Translations under genes and position numbers: made by a program
Shown: positions 57,165 through 64,000 of the stretch, one piece after another
Numbering within the stretch: position 1 is the first letter of the stretch
Layout: each line of letters begins with the position of its first letter
The notes under the pieces: generated by a model
Told to the model about the DNA's origin: nothing
Databases searched by the model: none
The model's input: only the letters and a program-made list of their open reading frames with translations
Source of the DNA: Gemmatimonadaceae bacterium
GTDB taxonomy: Bacteria > Latescibacterota > UBA2968 > UBA8231
NCBI GenBank assembly: GCA_026706075.1
Contig: JAPOZM010000040.1
Span: 62,001-126,000, forward strand
DNA length: 64,000 bases
Direction of reading: 5' to 3'

Positions 57165-58124
57165 CTACCCGTAGACGAAGAGCACGCCCAGGGCCGAGCC
57201 GAGGTCGTCGACGAGCAGGTCGAAGGCCTGCTTCGCCTCCTGCAGGGGGAAGCGGTGGGTGATCATGTCGCCGGTGGCCAGGTGGCCCTCCGCCAGGAAG
57301 CGCGCCGCGTCCCGGCTGTACTCGCCCCGGGGCTTGTCGCTGCGGATGCCGCCGACCACGAGCTTGCCCATGACGCGCCCGGCGTCGAGGGGGAGGGGCT
57401 GGCGGTGGTAGAGGCCGACGAGCTGGATCACGCCGCCGTCGGCGCACATCTCCTGGGCCTGGGCGAAGGACCGGACCCCGGCGCCGCCGCCGACGCAGTC
57501 GATGACCACCTGCGCCCCCCCGGGGCAGAGCTGCCTGACGGCGGCCACCGGGTCCTCGCGGGAGCAGTCGACCACGTCGTCGGCGAAGCGGGCGGCGAGC
57601 CGGCAGCGGCGCTCCAGTCCGTCCACGGCGACCAGGCGGCCCGTCTGCCGCTGGCGCACCACCTGCAGCAGGATGCTGCCCACCAGCCCCTGGCCGAGGA
57701 TGACGACGTCGTCCCGAGGGCCGATCATGGCGCTGTCGGCCCAGGCGAGGCTGCTCGTGGTCAGGGGCAGGAAGGTGGCGGCCTCGAAGCCGACCTCGTC
57801 GGGCAGGGGCACGACCCGGGGCCGCGAGGCCTCACCGATGGCGTACTCGGCGTGGGGGGCGGAGACGACGACCCGGTCCCCGGGGCGGGGATCGTCCACC
57901 CCGGGTCCCGCCTCGGCCACGACGCCGGCGGCGGAGTAGCCCATGCGCGACGGGTCGACGGCGGTCTCGCTCAGGTAGCGGCCGCCGATCTCGGAGCCGC
58001 GGCTGATCAGGGAGGCCTCCAGGCGCACGAGGACCTCGCCCTCCCCGGGCCGGGGGACCTCGACGCGCTCGACGACGACGTTGCCGACGCCGTCGTGCTT
58101 GGCGGCTCGCAGCATGGTGGCCAT
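57165..58124 (-). CDS. MDR-family (zinc-less) NAD(P)-dependent dehydrogenase
   Basis: 319 residues from ATG 58124. Medium-chain dehydrogenase with an N-terminal GroES-like fold (VERVEVPRPGEGEVLVRLEA, YSAAGVVAEAGPGVDDPRPG) and a Rossmann domain with VVILGQGLVGSILLQVVRQR and LVAVDGLERRCRLAARFADD. The usual catalytic Cys-x-x-His zinc site is missing, and the ISRGSEIGGRY region matches the non-zinc branch related to biliverdin/threonine-type dehydrogenases. It may oxidise a sugar or polyol. It is 24 bases from the sulfite oxidase start, so it may lead that operon. Confidence 0.82.
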   Translation of the reverse strand: MATMLRAAKHDGVGNVVVERVEVPRPGEGEVLVRLEASLISRGSEIGGRYLSETAVDPSRMGYSAAGVVAEAGPGVDDPRPGDRVVVSAPHAEYAIGEASRPRVVPLPDEVGFEAATFLPLTTSSLAWADSAMIGPRDDVVILGQGLVGSILLQVVRQRQTGRLVAVDGLERRCRLAARFADDVVDCSREDPVAAVRQLCPGGAQVVIDCVGGGAGVRSFAQAQEMCADGGVIQLVGLYHRQPLPLDAGRVMGKLVVGGIRSDKPRGEYSRDAARFLAEGHLATGDMITHRFPLQEAKQAFDLLVDDLGSALGVLFVYG

Positions 58125-58174
58125 GGTGGTCAAAGGTAGGGTGGGAAGAGGCGCGGCGGCCACCCGCGGGACCC

Positions 58175-58184
58175 GGGGGGGGGG
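58175..58184. repeat. ten-G homopolymer in a divergent promoter region
   Basis: G10 lies in the 97-base spacer between the divergent MDR dehydrogenase and epimerase genes. Such tracts can slip and alter promoter spacing. A similar ten-base tract lies in coding sequence at 4491-4500. Confidence 0.4.
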
Positions 58185-58221
58185 CTGGCGCCGACCGGGA
58201 GCGCGGACGAGTCTTTGCGGC

Positions 58222-58983
58222 ATGAAGGTCCTGATCACCGGCATGAGCGGCCTCATCGGCGGCGCCGTGCGGCGGCAGCTGGAGGGCCGCTTCGAGCTGT
58301 CGGCCCTGAACCGCCGCCCCGTGGAGGGGATCCCCTGCCACCGGGCGGACATCGCCGACCTCGACGCCATTCGTCCCGCCTTCGAAAGCGTGGACGCGGT
58401 CGTCCACCTGGCGGCGGCGATCCGCGGCGACTGGGAGACCCTGCTGCGCAACAACGTGGTCGGGACCCACAACGTGCTGGAGGCGTCGCATCAGGCCGGC
58501 GTGTCCCGCGTGGTCTACGCCAGCAGCGGATCGGTGGTCTCGGGCTGGGAGCAGGAGGAGCCGTACAAGAGCCTGGTCTCGGGGGAGGCCGCCGCCGTCC
58601 CCGCCTCCTGGGAGATGCTCACCCACGAGACCCCGCTGCGGCCGGTGGGCCTCTACGGCTGCACCAAGGCCTGGGGCGAGGCCCTGGCGCGGCACTACTC
58701 GGACTCCACCGGGCTCTCGGTGATCTGCCTGCGCATCGGCGCCGTCCGCCCCGAGGACCGGCCCCTGGAGCGGCGGGACGAGTCCGTGTACTGCAGCCAG
58801 GCCAACGTGGCGCTCCTCGTGGAGCGCTGCGTCACGGCGCCGGCGGAGGTCCGCTTCGACGTGTTCTACGCGGTCTCCGACAACCGGCTCAGCTACCGCG
58901 ACACCGAGCACTCCCGCCGGGTGCTGGGGCACGAGCCGCTGGGCTCGGCCGATTGCCCGGATTCCGGCCGGCCCCTACCGTAG
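58222..58983 (+). CDS. NAD-dependent epimerase/dehydratase (extended SDR)
   Basis: 253 residues. The Rossmann motif is VLITGMSGLIGGAVRRQLEG; AVVHLAAAIRGDWETLLRNN, VVYASSGSVVSGWEQ and YGCTKAWGEALAR (catalytic Y-x-x-x-K) are typical of extended SDR sugar-nucleotide enzymes. The short C-terminus (VLGHEPLGSA) indicates a compact member such as a uronate dehydrogenase; NAD-dependent uronate dehydrogenases have a similar length. Substrate unknown. Start ATG 58222; the open frame extends upstream but overlaps the divergent gene. Twenty bases separate it from the selenoprotein gene. Confidence 0.8.
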   Translation: MKVLITGMSGLIGGAVRRQLEGRFELSALNRRPVEGIPCHRADIADLDAIRPAFESVDAVVHLAAAIRGDWETLLRNNVVGTHNVLEASHQAGVSRVVYASSGSVVSGWEQEEPYKSLVSGEAAAVPASWEMLTHETPLRPVGLYGCTKAWGEALARHYSDSTGLSVICLRIGAVRPEDRPLERRDESVYCSQANVALLVERCVTAPAEVRFDVFYAVSDNRLSYRDTEHSRRVLGHEPLGSADCPDSGRPLP

Positions 58984-59003
58984 AGACAAAGGAAGGAGAG
59001 AGG

Positions 59004-59231
59004 ATGATCGACAAGATCGAGATCCAGTACTGCAGTTCCTGAGGCTACGAACCCCAGGCCGTCGGTCTGACGGCCGCGATCCTCAAGGAGAAGAAGCTCG
59101 ACCTCGGCCAGCTGGTGCTTCTGCCCTCCCACGGCGGGCGCTTCGAGGTCACCGCCGACGGCGAGCTGATCTTCTCCAAGCTCGCCGAGGGGCGTTTCCC
59201 CGAGGAGAAGGAGATCCTCGAGAAGATCTAG
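59004..59231 (+). CDS. SelW-like (Rdx family) selenoprotein with CxxU
   Basis: 75 residues when TGA at 59040-59042 is read as Sec. The start is IDKIEIQYCSS-U-GYEP (C10-S-S-U13), the CxxU redox motif of the SelW/SelT/SelH (Rdx) family. The body continues AVGLTAAILKEKKLDLGQLV and GGRFEVTADGELIFSKLAEG, matching the Rdx GG-x-FEV and G-x-P-E end. A strong ribosome site (GGAAGGAGAGAGG) precedes the ATG. A textbook SECIS hairpin follows the TGA. A normal gene call would stop at residue 12. Role: thiol-based redox, likely glutathione- or thioredoxin-linked; partner unknown. It shares the locus with selA, selB and tRNA-Sec. Confidence 0.9.
59057..59075 (+). promoter_or_regulatory. bacterial SECIS element of the SelW-like gene
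   Basis: GGCCGTC (59057-59063) and GACGGCC (59069-59075) form a perfect seven-pair stem with loop GGTCT, 14 bases after the TGA. The loop starts with G, as expected for SelB recognition. Confidence 0.85.
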
Positions 59232-59255
59232 CTTCGGGGTGATCCGCAGATGGAA

Positions 59256-59306
59256 ACCCGCCCGCGGTCCGGTGCATGCTCGCCGGTTCCGCGGGCGGGT
59301 ATTTCT
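59256..59306. terminator. bidirectional-looking rho-independent terminator
   Basis: ACCCGCCCGCGG (59256-59267) and CCGCGGGCGGGT (59289-59300) are perfect 12-base inverted copies around 21 bases. TATTTCT follows on the plus strand and TTTCC on the minus strand. It ends the SelW-like transcript and could also serve the minus-strand coiled-coil gene. Confidence 0.75.
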
Positions 59307-59317
59307 GTTCTGGCGGG

Positions 59318-59554
59318 TTACAGCAGCTTGACCAGCGCAACCGCGACGACGGCAACGACCAGCATGCCACCCATCATGCCCCCCAGCCGAATGATCAGCC
59401 GCTGTTCCAGGCGTTCCAGGTCGTCCTTGGTCGCCAGCCGCTCGTCGATGAGCCTGGCCTGTTCGTCGGCCAGCGCTTCGGCCTGTTCCTCGGGCATCCC
59501 GACGCCTGTCAGGCGCTTCACGAAGGCGTGCGTATCGAACACGATGCTGGCCAT
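59318..59554 (-). CDS. small coiled-coil membrane protein (DUF1640/CCDC90-like)
   Basis: 78 residues from ATG 59554. The start FDTHAFVKRLTGVGMPEEQA is typical of DUF1640 proteins, followed by a coiled coil (LATKDDLERLEQRLIIRL) and one C-terminal membrane helix (MLVVAVVAVALVKLL). It may be a short relative of the mitochondrial MCUR1/CCDC90 family. It lies 45 bases downstream of tRNA-Sec on the same strand, so it may be transcribed with selA-selB, but there is no known functional tie. The longer open frame upstream runs through the tRNA gene and is rejected. Confidence 0.72.
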   Translation of the reverse strand: MASIVFDTHAFVKRLTGVGMPEEQAEALADEQARLIDERLATKDDLERLEQRLIIRLGGMMGGMLVVAVVAVALVKLL

Positions 59555-59599
59555 GGTTTCAACGGTAGCGTCGGCGCAAGGAGGCGGACGGGTCGGTTG

Positions 59600-59695
59600 T
59601 GGCGGGAATGTGTGGGAATCGAACCCACCCGGCGCGGAGACCGCACCGCAACGGATTTGAAGTCCGCGAGGGCCACCAGAGCCCCAGCCATTCCC
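59600..59695 (-). tRNA. selC: tRNA-Sec (anticodon UCA)
   Basis: 96 bases with encoded CCA (3' end at 59600). Acceptor GGGAATG pairs with CATTCCC (seven Watson-Crick pairs, then a G-A mismatch at pair eight) with discriminator G. The D arm is GGGGC-TCTGGTG-GCCCT, the anticodon loop CTTCAAA (anticodon TCA at 59658-59660), a long variable arm of seven pairs (GGTGCGG/CCGCGCC), and T arm GTGGG-TTCGATT-CCCAC. The 8+5-style acceptor/T organisation, long variable arm and UCA anticodon identify selenocysteine tRNA. It lies 16 bases after the selB stop, on the same strand as selA and selB. Confidence 0.95.
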
Positions 59696-59711
59696 TTCCG
59701 ACGGTCTCCAG

Positions 59712-61652
59712 TCAATCTCCGGCGGCGTTTCCGCGGCTGTCAACCGCGCCGGGGACGAGGCGGCGGAGGGCGTCTTCCCGCTGGGTCAGGCCCTTGCCGT
59801 CGAAGTAGTTGAGCAGGGGCAGGGCGAAGCGGCGGGTGGTGTCCACCAGCTCGCGAAAGCCGGCCACCTCGATCTGCCCGTGCTCCCGCAGATAGGCGAC
59901 GAGGTCCGACTCGATCCGCTCCAGCACGGCGGCGTCGAAGAGGAGGCCGTCCAGCCGCGCCAGCTCACCGCGCTCCTGCATCACGGCGACCACGGCTTCC
60001 ACCTCCGCCGCGGGCCGGCCCAGGCTCCCGGACAGCTCCCCCTCGTCCGGCGGCCGGGCGCCGCCGTCCCGCAGGGCCGCGGCGATCTCCTGCCGTAGCC
60101 CCTCCTGCTCAGCCGTCAGCTCGACCCGGTGGCCGGGCAGGGACAGCCGCCCCGCCTCCAGGCGCACCTGCCCGTCCGCGGCCAGGGACTCCGCCGCCGC
60201 CTGGAAGACGGCCGCCTCGTGGCCGCCCCCGATGCGCCGGCCCAGCTCCTCCCGGGAGACGGCCGGCTGCAGGGGCTGCTCCTCGTGGAACCCGGCCAGC
60301 GCCGCCAGGATCTCCCCGCCCAGCCGCTCCCAGGCGCCAGCGTGCACGAAGCGCCGCCGGCCCGCCTGCTCGAAGTCGACGCAGGCGCCCCGGTCGCGCA
60401 GCTCCCCCAGCCTCGCTTCCACCTCGGCGACGCTCCTCCCCAGAACGGGGGCGAGGTCCGCCGCCGAGTTGCTGCCGGCGCCGGCGTCGAACAGCAGGGC
60501 CTCCAGGACCGCCCCCGGATCCTCGGCCTGCAGGCGCCGCAGCTGCTCCAGCACCTCTGGGCGCCGCCGGCGGTGCGGACGGGGCCGGGGATGGAGGACC
60601 GAGCCCCCGGCCATGGTCCGCGCCGGCGAGTAGCGGCGGGCCACGAAGCGGTCCCCGTGGGCGGCCACCCCCGGCCTCTCCAGCCGGAGCTGCACGAAGC
60701 CGCTCTCGCCGGGGGCGAGGGCGTCGGCGTCGAGCAGCACCACCCGCCCGAGGACCTCCCCCGGCCCCAGGTGGAGGCGCAGGCGGTCCCGGTGCTTGAG
60801 GACGGCCGGGGCGTCGGGGAGCATCCGCAGGTGGGCGTCGATCAGGCTCGTGGCCTCGAAGAACCCGGGCTCGGCCAGGGTGTCGCCGCGGGCCACGTCC
60901 GCGACGTTCAGATCTGAAAAGTTCACGGCGGCGCGGTCCCCGGGGCCCGCCGCGGCCACGTCGGCGCCGTGGATCTGCACCCCCCGCACACGCACCGGAC
61001 GGCCCCGGGGCTGCAGAACCAGCTCGTCCCTGGGCCGCACCGACCCGGCCAGGACCGTCCCGGTCACCACCGTGCCGAAGCCGCTCATGGAGAAGGCGCG
61101 GTCCACGGGCAGGCGCAGGGCGCCGCGGTCGGGGCGTTCCCCGACGGCGGCGATGCGCGCCTCCAGCAGCTCCCGCAGGCCGTCGATCCCCTCGCCGGTC
61201 ACCGAGGAGACGGGAACGATCTCGGCCGTCTCGAGGAAGGTCCCGGCGAGCAGCTCGCGCAGGTCCTCGACGACCATCTCCACCCACTCCGGCTCGACCA
61301 GGTCGGTCTTGGTGAGGGCCACGATCCCGTCGCTCACCCCGAGGAGGCGGAGGATGGCCAGGTGCTCCCGCGTCTGGGGCATGACGCCGTCGTCGGCGGC
61401 GACCACGAAGAGGGCCAGGTCGACGGAGCTGACGCCGGCCACCGCGTTCTTGACGAAGCGCTCGTGGCCGGGCACGTCGAGGAGGGTGACGCCCTCCTTC
61501 CAGTAGGCGAAGCCCACATCGATGGTCAGACCCCGGGCCCGCTCCTGCGGGTGGGTGTCGGTCTCGATGCCGGTGAGGGCCTTCACCAGGGCGGTCTTGC
61601 CGTGGTCGATGTGGCCCGCCGTGCCGATGATGACGTGGCGGCCGGGGGTCAC
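59712..61652 (-). CDS. selB: selenocysteine-specific elongation factor SelB
   Basis: 646 residues. GTPase that brings Sec-tRNA-Sec to the ribosome at UGA next to a SECIS hairpin. N-terminal G1 IIGTAGHIDHGKTALVKAL, switch/G3 LLDVPGHERFVKN, G4 VALTKTDLVEP. Beta domains 2 and 3 follow (FSMSGFGTVVTGTVLAGSVR, RPRPHRRRRP in a basic linker), then about 240 residues of winged-helix repeats at the C-terminus (LERIESDLVAYLREHGQIEV, ALPLLNYFDGKGLTQREDAL) for SECIS RNA binding. The start is GTG 61652 overlapping the selA stop (GTGA); the longer frame upstream is inside selA. Confidence 0.96.
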   Translation of the reverse strand: MTPGRHVIIGTAGHIDHGKTALVKALTGIETDTHPQERARGLTIDVGFAYWKEGVTLLDVPGHERFVKNAVAGVSSVDLALFVVAADDGVMPQTREHLAILRLLGVSDGIVALTKTDLVEPEWVEMVVEDLRELLAGTFLETAEIVPVSSVTGEGIDGLRELLEARIAAVGERPDRGALRLPVDRAFSMSGFGTVVTGTVLAGSVRPRDELVLQPRGRPVRVRGVQIHGADVAAAGPGDRAAVNFSDLNVADVARGDTLAEPGFFEATSLIDAHLRMLPDAPAVLKHRDRLRLHLGPGEVLGRVVLLDADALAPGESGFVQLRLERPGVAAHGDRFVARRYSPARTMAGGSVLHPRPRPHRRRRPEVLEQLRRLQAEDPGAVLEALLFDAGAGSNSAADLAPVLGRSVAEVEARLGELRDRGACVDFEQAGRRRFVHAGAWERLGGEILAALAGFHEEQPLQPAVSREELGRRIGGGHEAAVFQAAAESLAADGQVRLEAGRLSLPGHRVELTAEQEGLRQEIAAALRDGGARPPDEGELSGSLGRPAAEVEAVVAVMQERGELARLDGLLFDAAVLERIESDLVAYLREHGQIEVAGFRELVDTTRRFALPLLNYFDGKGLTQREDALRRLVPGAVDSRGNAAGD

Positions 61653-63058
61653 GGCGGGACCGAGGCCCGGCGCAGGGCCACCTCGAGGACGGCGATCTCG
61701 GCGGCGGCCACCGTGCGCAGGTCGAGGTGCAGGCGGTCGCCGCGCACGTACCCGAGGACGGGCGGGTCGTGCCGCCGCAGGCGCGCCGCCAGCTCCTCCA
61801 CCGGAAGGGCCGGCGGCCACACGGCGAGGGCGGCGCTCGGGATCTCCTCCAGGGGCAGGGAGCCGCTGCCGGCCTGGGCCCGCGAGTCGATCACCTCGAT
61901 GAGCCAGCCCGCCTCCCGGAGATCGGCCAGCCGGCCGCGCAGGCGGCCGCCGCGGCGCTTCAGGGTCGCCACCGGCACGGTGAGCCGGCTCAGCACCGGG
62001 TGCTCGGCCAGCAGCCGCGAGCGGTCGAGGTAGAGGCGCAGGGTCGCCTCGAGGGCCGCGTAGGTCAGCTTGCCGCAGCGCAGGGCCCGCATCAGCGGGT
62101 TGGTGCGGATGCGGTCGACGCTCTCCCGGCGGCCGACGATCAGCCCGGCCTGGGGCCCGCCGAGGACCTTGTCGCCGCTGAAGGTGACCACGTCGGCGCC
62201 GGCGGCGACGCTGTCGGCCACCAGCGGCTCGGCGGGAAGGCCGAGCTCGGCCAGGTCGACGAGGGCGCCGCCGCCGAGGTCCCGCGCCACCGGCAGGCCC
62301 TGCCGGCGGCCGAGGGCGGCCAGCTCCTCCAGGGGCACGGAGGCGGTGAACCCGAGGACGCGGAAGTTGCTGGTATGGGCGTCGAGGAGCAGCCCCGTGC
62401 GCTCGGAGATCGCCGCGTCGTAGTCGGACAGGTGGGTGCGGTTGGTGGTCCCCACCTCCACGGGGACGGCGCCGCTGCGCTCCATGACGTCGGGCAGGCG
62501 GAAGGAGCCGCCGATCTCGATCAGCTGGCCCCGGGAGACCACGACCTCGCGGCCCAGGGCCAGGCTGTTGAGGGTGATCAGCACCGCGGCGGCGTTGTTG
62601 TTGACCACGGCCGCAGCCTCGGCGCCGGTCAGCTCGCAGAGCAGCTCCTCGACGATGCGGTGGCGGCTGCCGCGCCCGCCCGTCTCCAGGTCGATCTCCA
62701 GGCCGCAGTACCCGGCGGCGGTCTCGGCGATGCGGCGGACGGCTCCGGGGGCCAGGGGGGCGCGGCCGAGGTTGGTGTGCAGGACGATGCCGGTGGCGTT
62801 GACCACCGCCCCGAGGCGGGGGGCGAGCTTGCGGTCGAGGCCCTCACGGACTCCTGCCACGGCGAGCTCGATCAGCTTCGGCCGGTCCGCGGGGGCGCGC
62901 CCCTCCAGCAGGTCCTCGCGCAGGGCGGCGAGAGCGTCTCGCACCAGGCCGGTCAGGACGCGGGGGTCGCAGCGGTCCGCAAGCCCGGAGACCCCGGGGT
63001 CGTCGAGGACGCGGTCCACCGGTGGCAGGGCGGACAGGGCTGTCTTGGAGGAGGTCAC
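61649..63058 (-). CDS. selA: L-seryl-tRNA(Sec) selenium transferase SelA
   Basis: 469 residues, PLP enzyme converting Ser-tRNA-Sec to Sec-tRNA-Sec using selenophosphate. N-terminal helical domain (SKTALSALPPVDRVLDDPGV), then VVNATGIVLHTNLGRAPL, and VVNNNAAAVLITLNSLALGR. The PLP lysine is in VVTFSGDKVLGGPQAGLIVG. Length matches the family (~460). The GTG start at 63058 is the first in frame. It leads the selA-selB-tRNA-Sec unit. No selD (selenophosphate synthetase) gene is in this window, so it must be elsewhere. Confidence 0.96.
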   Translation of the reverse strand: MTSSKTALSALPPVDRVLDDPGVSGLADRCDPRVLTGLVRDALAALREDLLEGRAPADRPKLIELAVAGVREGLDRKLAPRLGAVVNATGIVLHTNLGRAPLAPGAVRRIAETAAGYCGLEIDLETGGRGSRHRIVEELLCELTGAEAAAVVNNNAAAVLITLNSLALGREVVVSRGQLIEIGGSFRLPDVMERSGAVPVEVGTTNRTHLSDYDAAISERTGLLLDAHTSNFRVLGFTASVPLEELAALGRRQGLPVARDLGGGALVDLAELGLPAEPLVADSVAAGADVVTFSGDKVLGGPQAGLIVGRRESVDRIRTNPLMRALRCGKLTYAALEATLRLYLDRSRLLAEHPVLSRLTVPVATLKRRGGRLRGRLADLREAGWLIEVIDSRAQAGSGSLPLEEIPSAALAVWPPALPVEELAARLRRHDPPVLGYVRGDRLHLDLRTVAAAEIAVLEVALRRASVPP

Positions 63059-63294
63059 GGGGAGAGTAGGCCGGCAGGTCCCGGGGCCGGGGGAGCCCGG
63101 CGCCCGGGGCGAGGATACTCGACGCCCCGTCGGGCGGCAAGCCCGGAGAGGGTTGCCGCCGTCGCGGTCCTCGACGAACCGCGGCAGCCTGTCGAGCGGC
63201 CTGGCCGCTGGAAGTCTGGCTCCCCTTGTGCGCGGCGCCTCCGGGCCTCTGTCTTTCCTCTACCAACGACGCCCCCCACCCGAGGAGGACAGCC

Positions 63295-64000
63295 ATGGCC
63301 GACGCGGGGCGCCGACCGAAGGTGCTTCCCGCCGCGCTCGTCGCCATCCTGCTGTGCCTGTGTGCCTGCGGATCGACGAATACCGAGGCGCCCGTGCAGC
63401 CGGACCGCGAGGCTGGCGAGGTGACCTTCGCCGACACGGGGTTGACGACGGCGGTCGCCCGGGCCCTGGTCGTCGAGGACCGGGCCTTCAGCCATGACGC
63501 GCTGGCGGTCCTGACCGTGCTCAACGCGAGCGGCCACGGCATCGAACGACTCGACGGGATCGATGCCTTGGGCCATCTCGAGCGGCTGACCCTCGCCGAC
63601 AACCGCATCCGGGAGATCGCCCCCCTTACCGCCCTGACCCGGCTGACATGGCTGGATCTGAGAAACAACCGCGTCCGCGATCTGTCACCCCTGAAGGACC
63701 TGCAGGACCTGCGGTACCTGGATGTCTCTCTCAACGATGTCGTCAGCATCGAGCCACTGAGTGGGCTGGGCCACCTGCGGACACTCATCCTGTCCCACAA
63801 TCCCACGGCCGACCTGACACCGTTGTTGGCGTTCGAGGCGATGGACTACGTCGAGCTGGCCGAAGCTCAGTTGTCCACCGAGGACGAAGCTCTGCTGAGT
63901 CGACTCCAGGAGAGGGGTGTAGAGGTCTTCCTGCGGCGTGAGGCTCCCGATGAGGATGTGCCCGAGCCGTCCGAGATCGGCAGGATCATCCAGACGAAGA
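63295..64000 (+). CDS. leucine-rich-repeat lipoprotein, 3' end outside window
   Basis: 235 residues visible from ATG 63295, with GAGGAGGA upstream. Lipoprotein signal: VLPAALVAILLCLCAC. An internalin-type LRR array follows: LTVLNASGHGIERLDGIDAL, HLERLTLADNRIREIAPLTA, LTWLDLRNNRVRDLSPLKDL, LRYLDVSLNDVVSIEPLSGL and LRTLILSHNPTADLTPLLAF. It is probably a surface-exposed protein-binding domain. The frame is still open at the right edge. It is divergent from selA across about 235 bases with no obvious promoter. Confidence 0.82.
   Translation, partial: MADAGRRPKVLPAALVAILLCLCACGSTNTEAPVQPDREAGEVTFADTGLTTAVARALVVEDRAFSHDALAVLTVLNASGHGIERLDGIDALGHLERLTLADNRIREIAPLTALTRLTWLDLRNNRVRDLSPLKDLQDLRYLDVSLNDVVSIEPLSGLGHLRTLILSHNPTADLTPLLAFEAMDYVELAEAQLSTEDEALLSRLQERGVEVFLRREAPDEDVPEPSEIGRIIQTK

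Noticed and set aside
59318..59743. 141-residue version of the coiled-coil protein
   Set aside because: The extra N-terminal part lies across the tRNA-Sec gene; ATG 59554 begins the recognisable family sequence.
1..64000. Insertion sequences, integrases or rRNA genes
   Set aside because: No transposase or integrase motifs, terminal inverted repeats or rRNA sequences were seen on either strand.

Overview
The window is very GC-rich (about 70% by eye), gene-dense DNA from a Gram-negative-type bacterium. It encodes lipoprotein signals, a Tat signal, a periplasmic parvulin chaperone, a likely outer-membrane barrel and secreted proteins with FlgD-like/type IX-style C-terminal Ig domains. With phytanoyl-CoA-dioxygenase-like enzymes, FG-GAP/UnbV proteins, CBM9-like modules, GH43/32-like propellers and a DUF6785-type membrane protein, this suggests an uncultured FCB-type lineage (Latescibacterota or Eisenbacteria-like). 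That placement is inference from gene content; there is no rRNA or marker gene here.

Layout. 1-5.5 kb: partial RNA cytosine methylase (-), secreted phosphoesterase with CBM9-like tail (+), thioredoxin-type arsenate reductase (+), membrane glycosyltransferase (-). 5.7-6.0 kb: a sigma-54 promoter, a 38-residue membrane peptide and a terminator. 6.2-10.5 kb: small membrane protein, PhyH dioxygenase, a lower-GC patch with two small proteins and a solitary HsdR_N-like nuclease, an ankyrin protein and a PH-like membrane protein. 10.5-13.1 kb (-): coupled PhyH dioxygenase, 2-hydroxyacid dehydrogenase and HpaI-type aldolase. 13.3-17.0 kb: nucleotidyltransferase and two duplicated NHL proteins. 17.0-21.5 kb (-): two ABC-2 permeases, a HEAT/CBM9 lipoprotein and an ArsC-family protein whose catalytic cysteine codon is an in-frame TGA. 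21.7-25.8 kb: esterase lipoprotein and DUF4091-like glycosidase. 25.9-31.5 kb: ddhA-ddhB-ddhC sugar genes and two glycosyltransferases. 31.5-41.7 kb: two CBM9-like secreted proteins, four propeller proteins and a DUF6785/6784 membrane protein. 41.8-52.6 kb: a five-gene operon with three related surface proteins, a large exported barrel-like protein and a double-parvulin lipoprotein. 52.6-58.1 kb (-): sulfite-oxidase-like enzyme, TPR protein, FG-GAP/UnbV protein, and a zinc-less MDR dehydrogenase. 58.2-63.1 kb: epimerase, SelW-like selenoprotein, coiled-coil protein, tRNA-Sec, selB and selA. 63.3-64 kb: start of a leucine-rich-repeat lipoprotein.

How it fits together. The window holds the selenocysteine decoding apparatus (selA, selB, tRNA-Sec with anticodon UCA) and two of its apparent clients: SelW-like (CxxU) and the ArsC-family protein with Sec at position 12. 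Each UGA is followed by a plausible bacterial SECIS hairpin. Ordinary gene calling would truncate the ArsC-like gene and miss the SelW-like one. The second notable system is the 41.8-52.6 kb operon, which looks like an uncharacterised surface-protein assembly unit: three secreted proteins sharing a C-terminal architecture and a terminal VAY, plus a candidate barrel and a chaperone.
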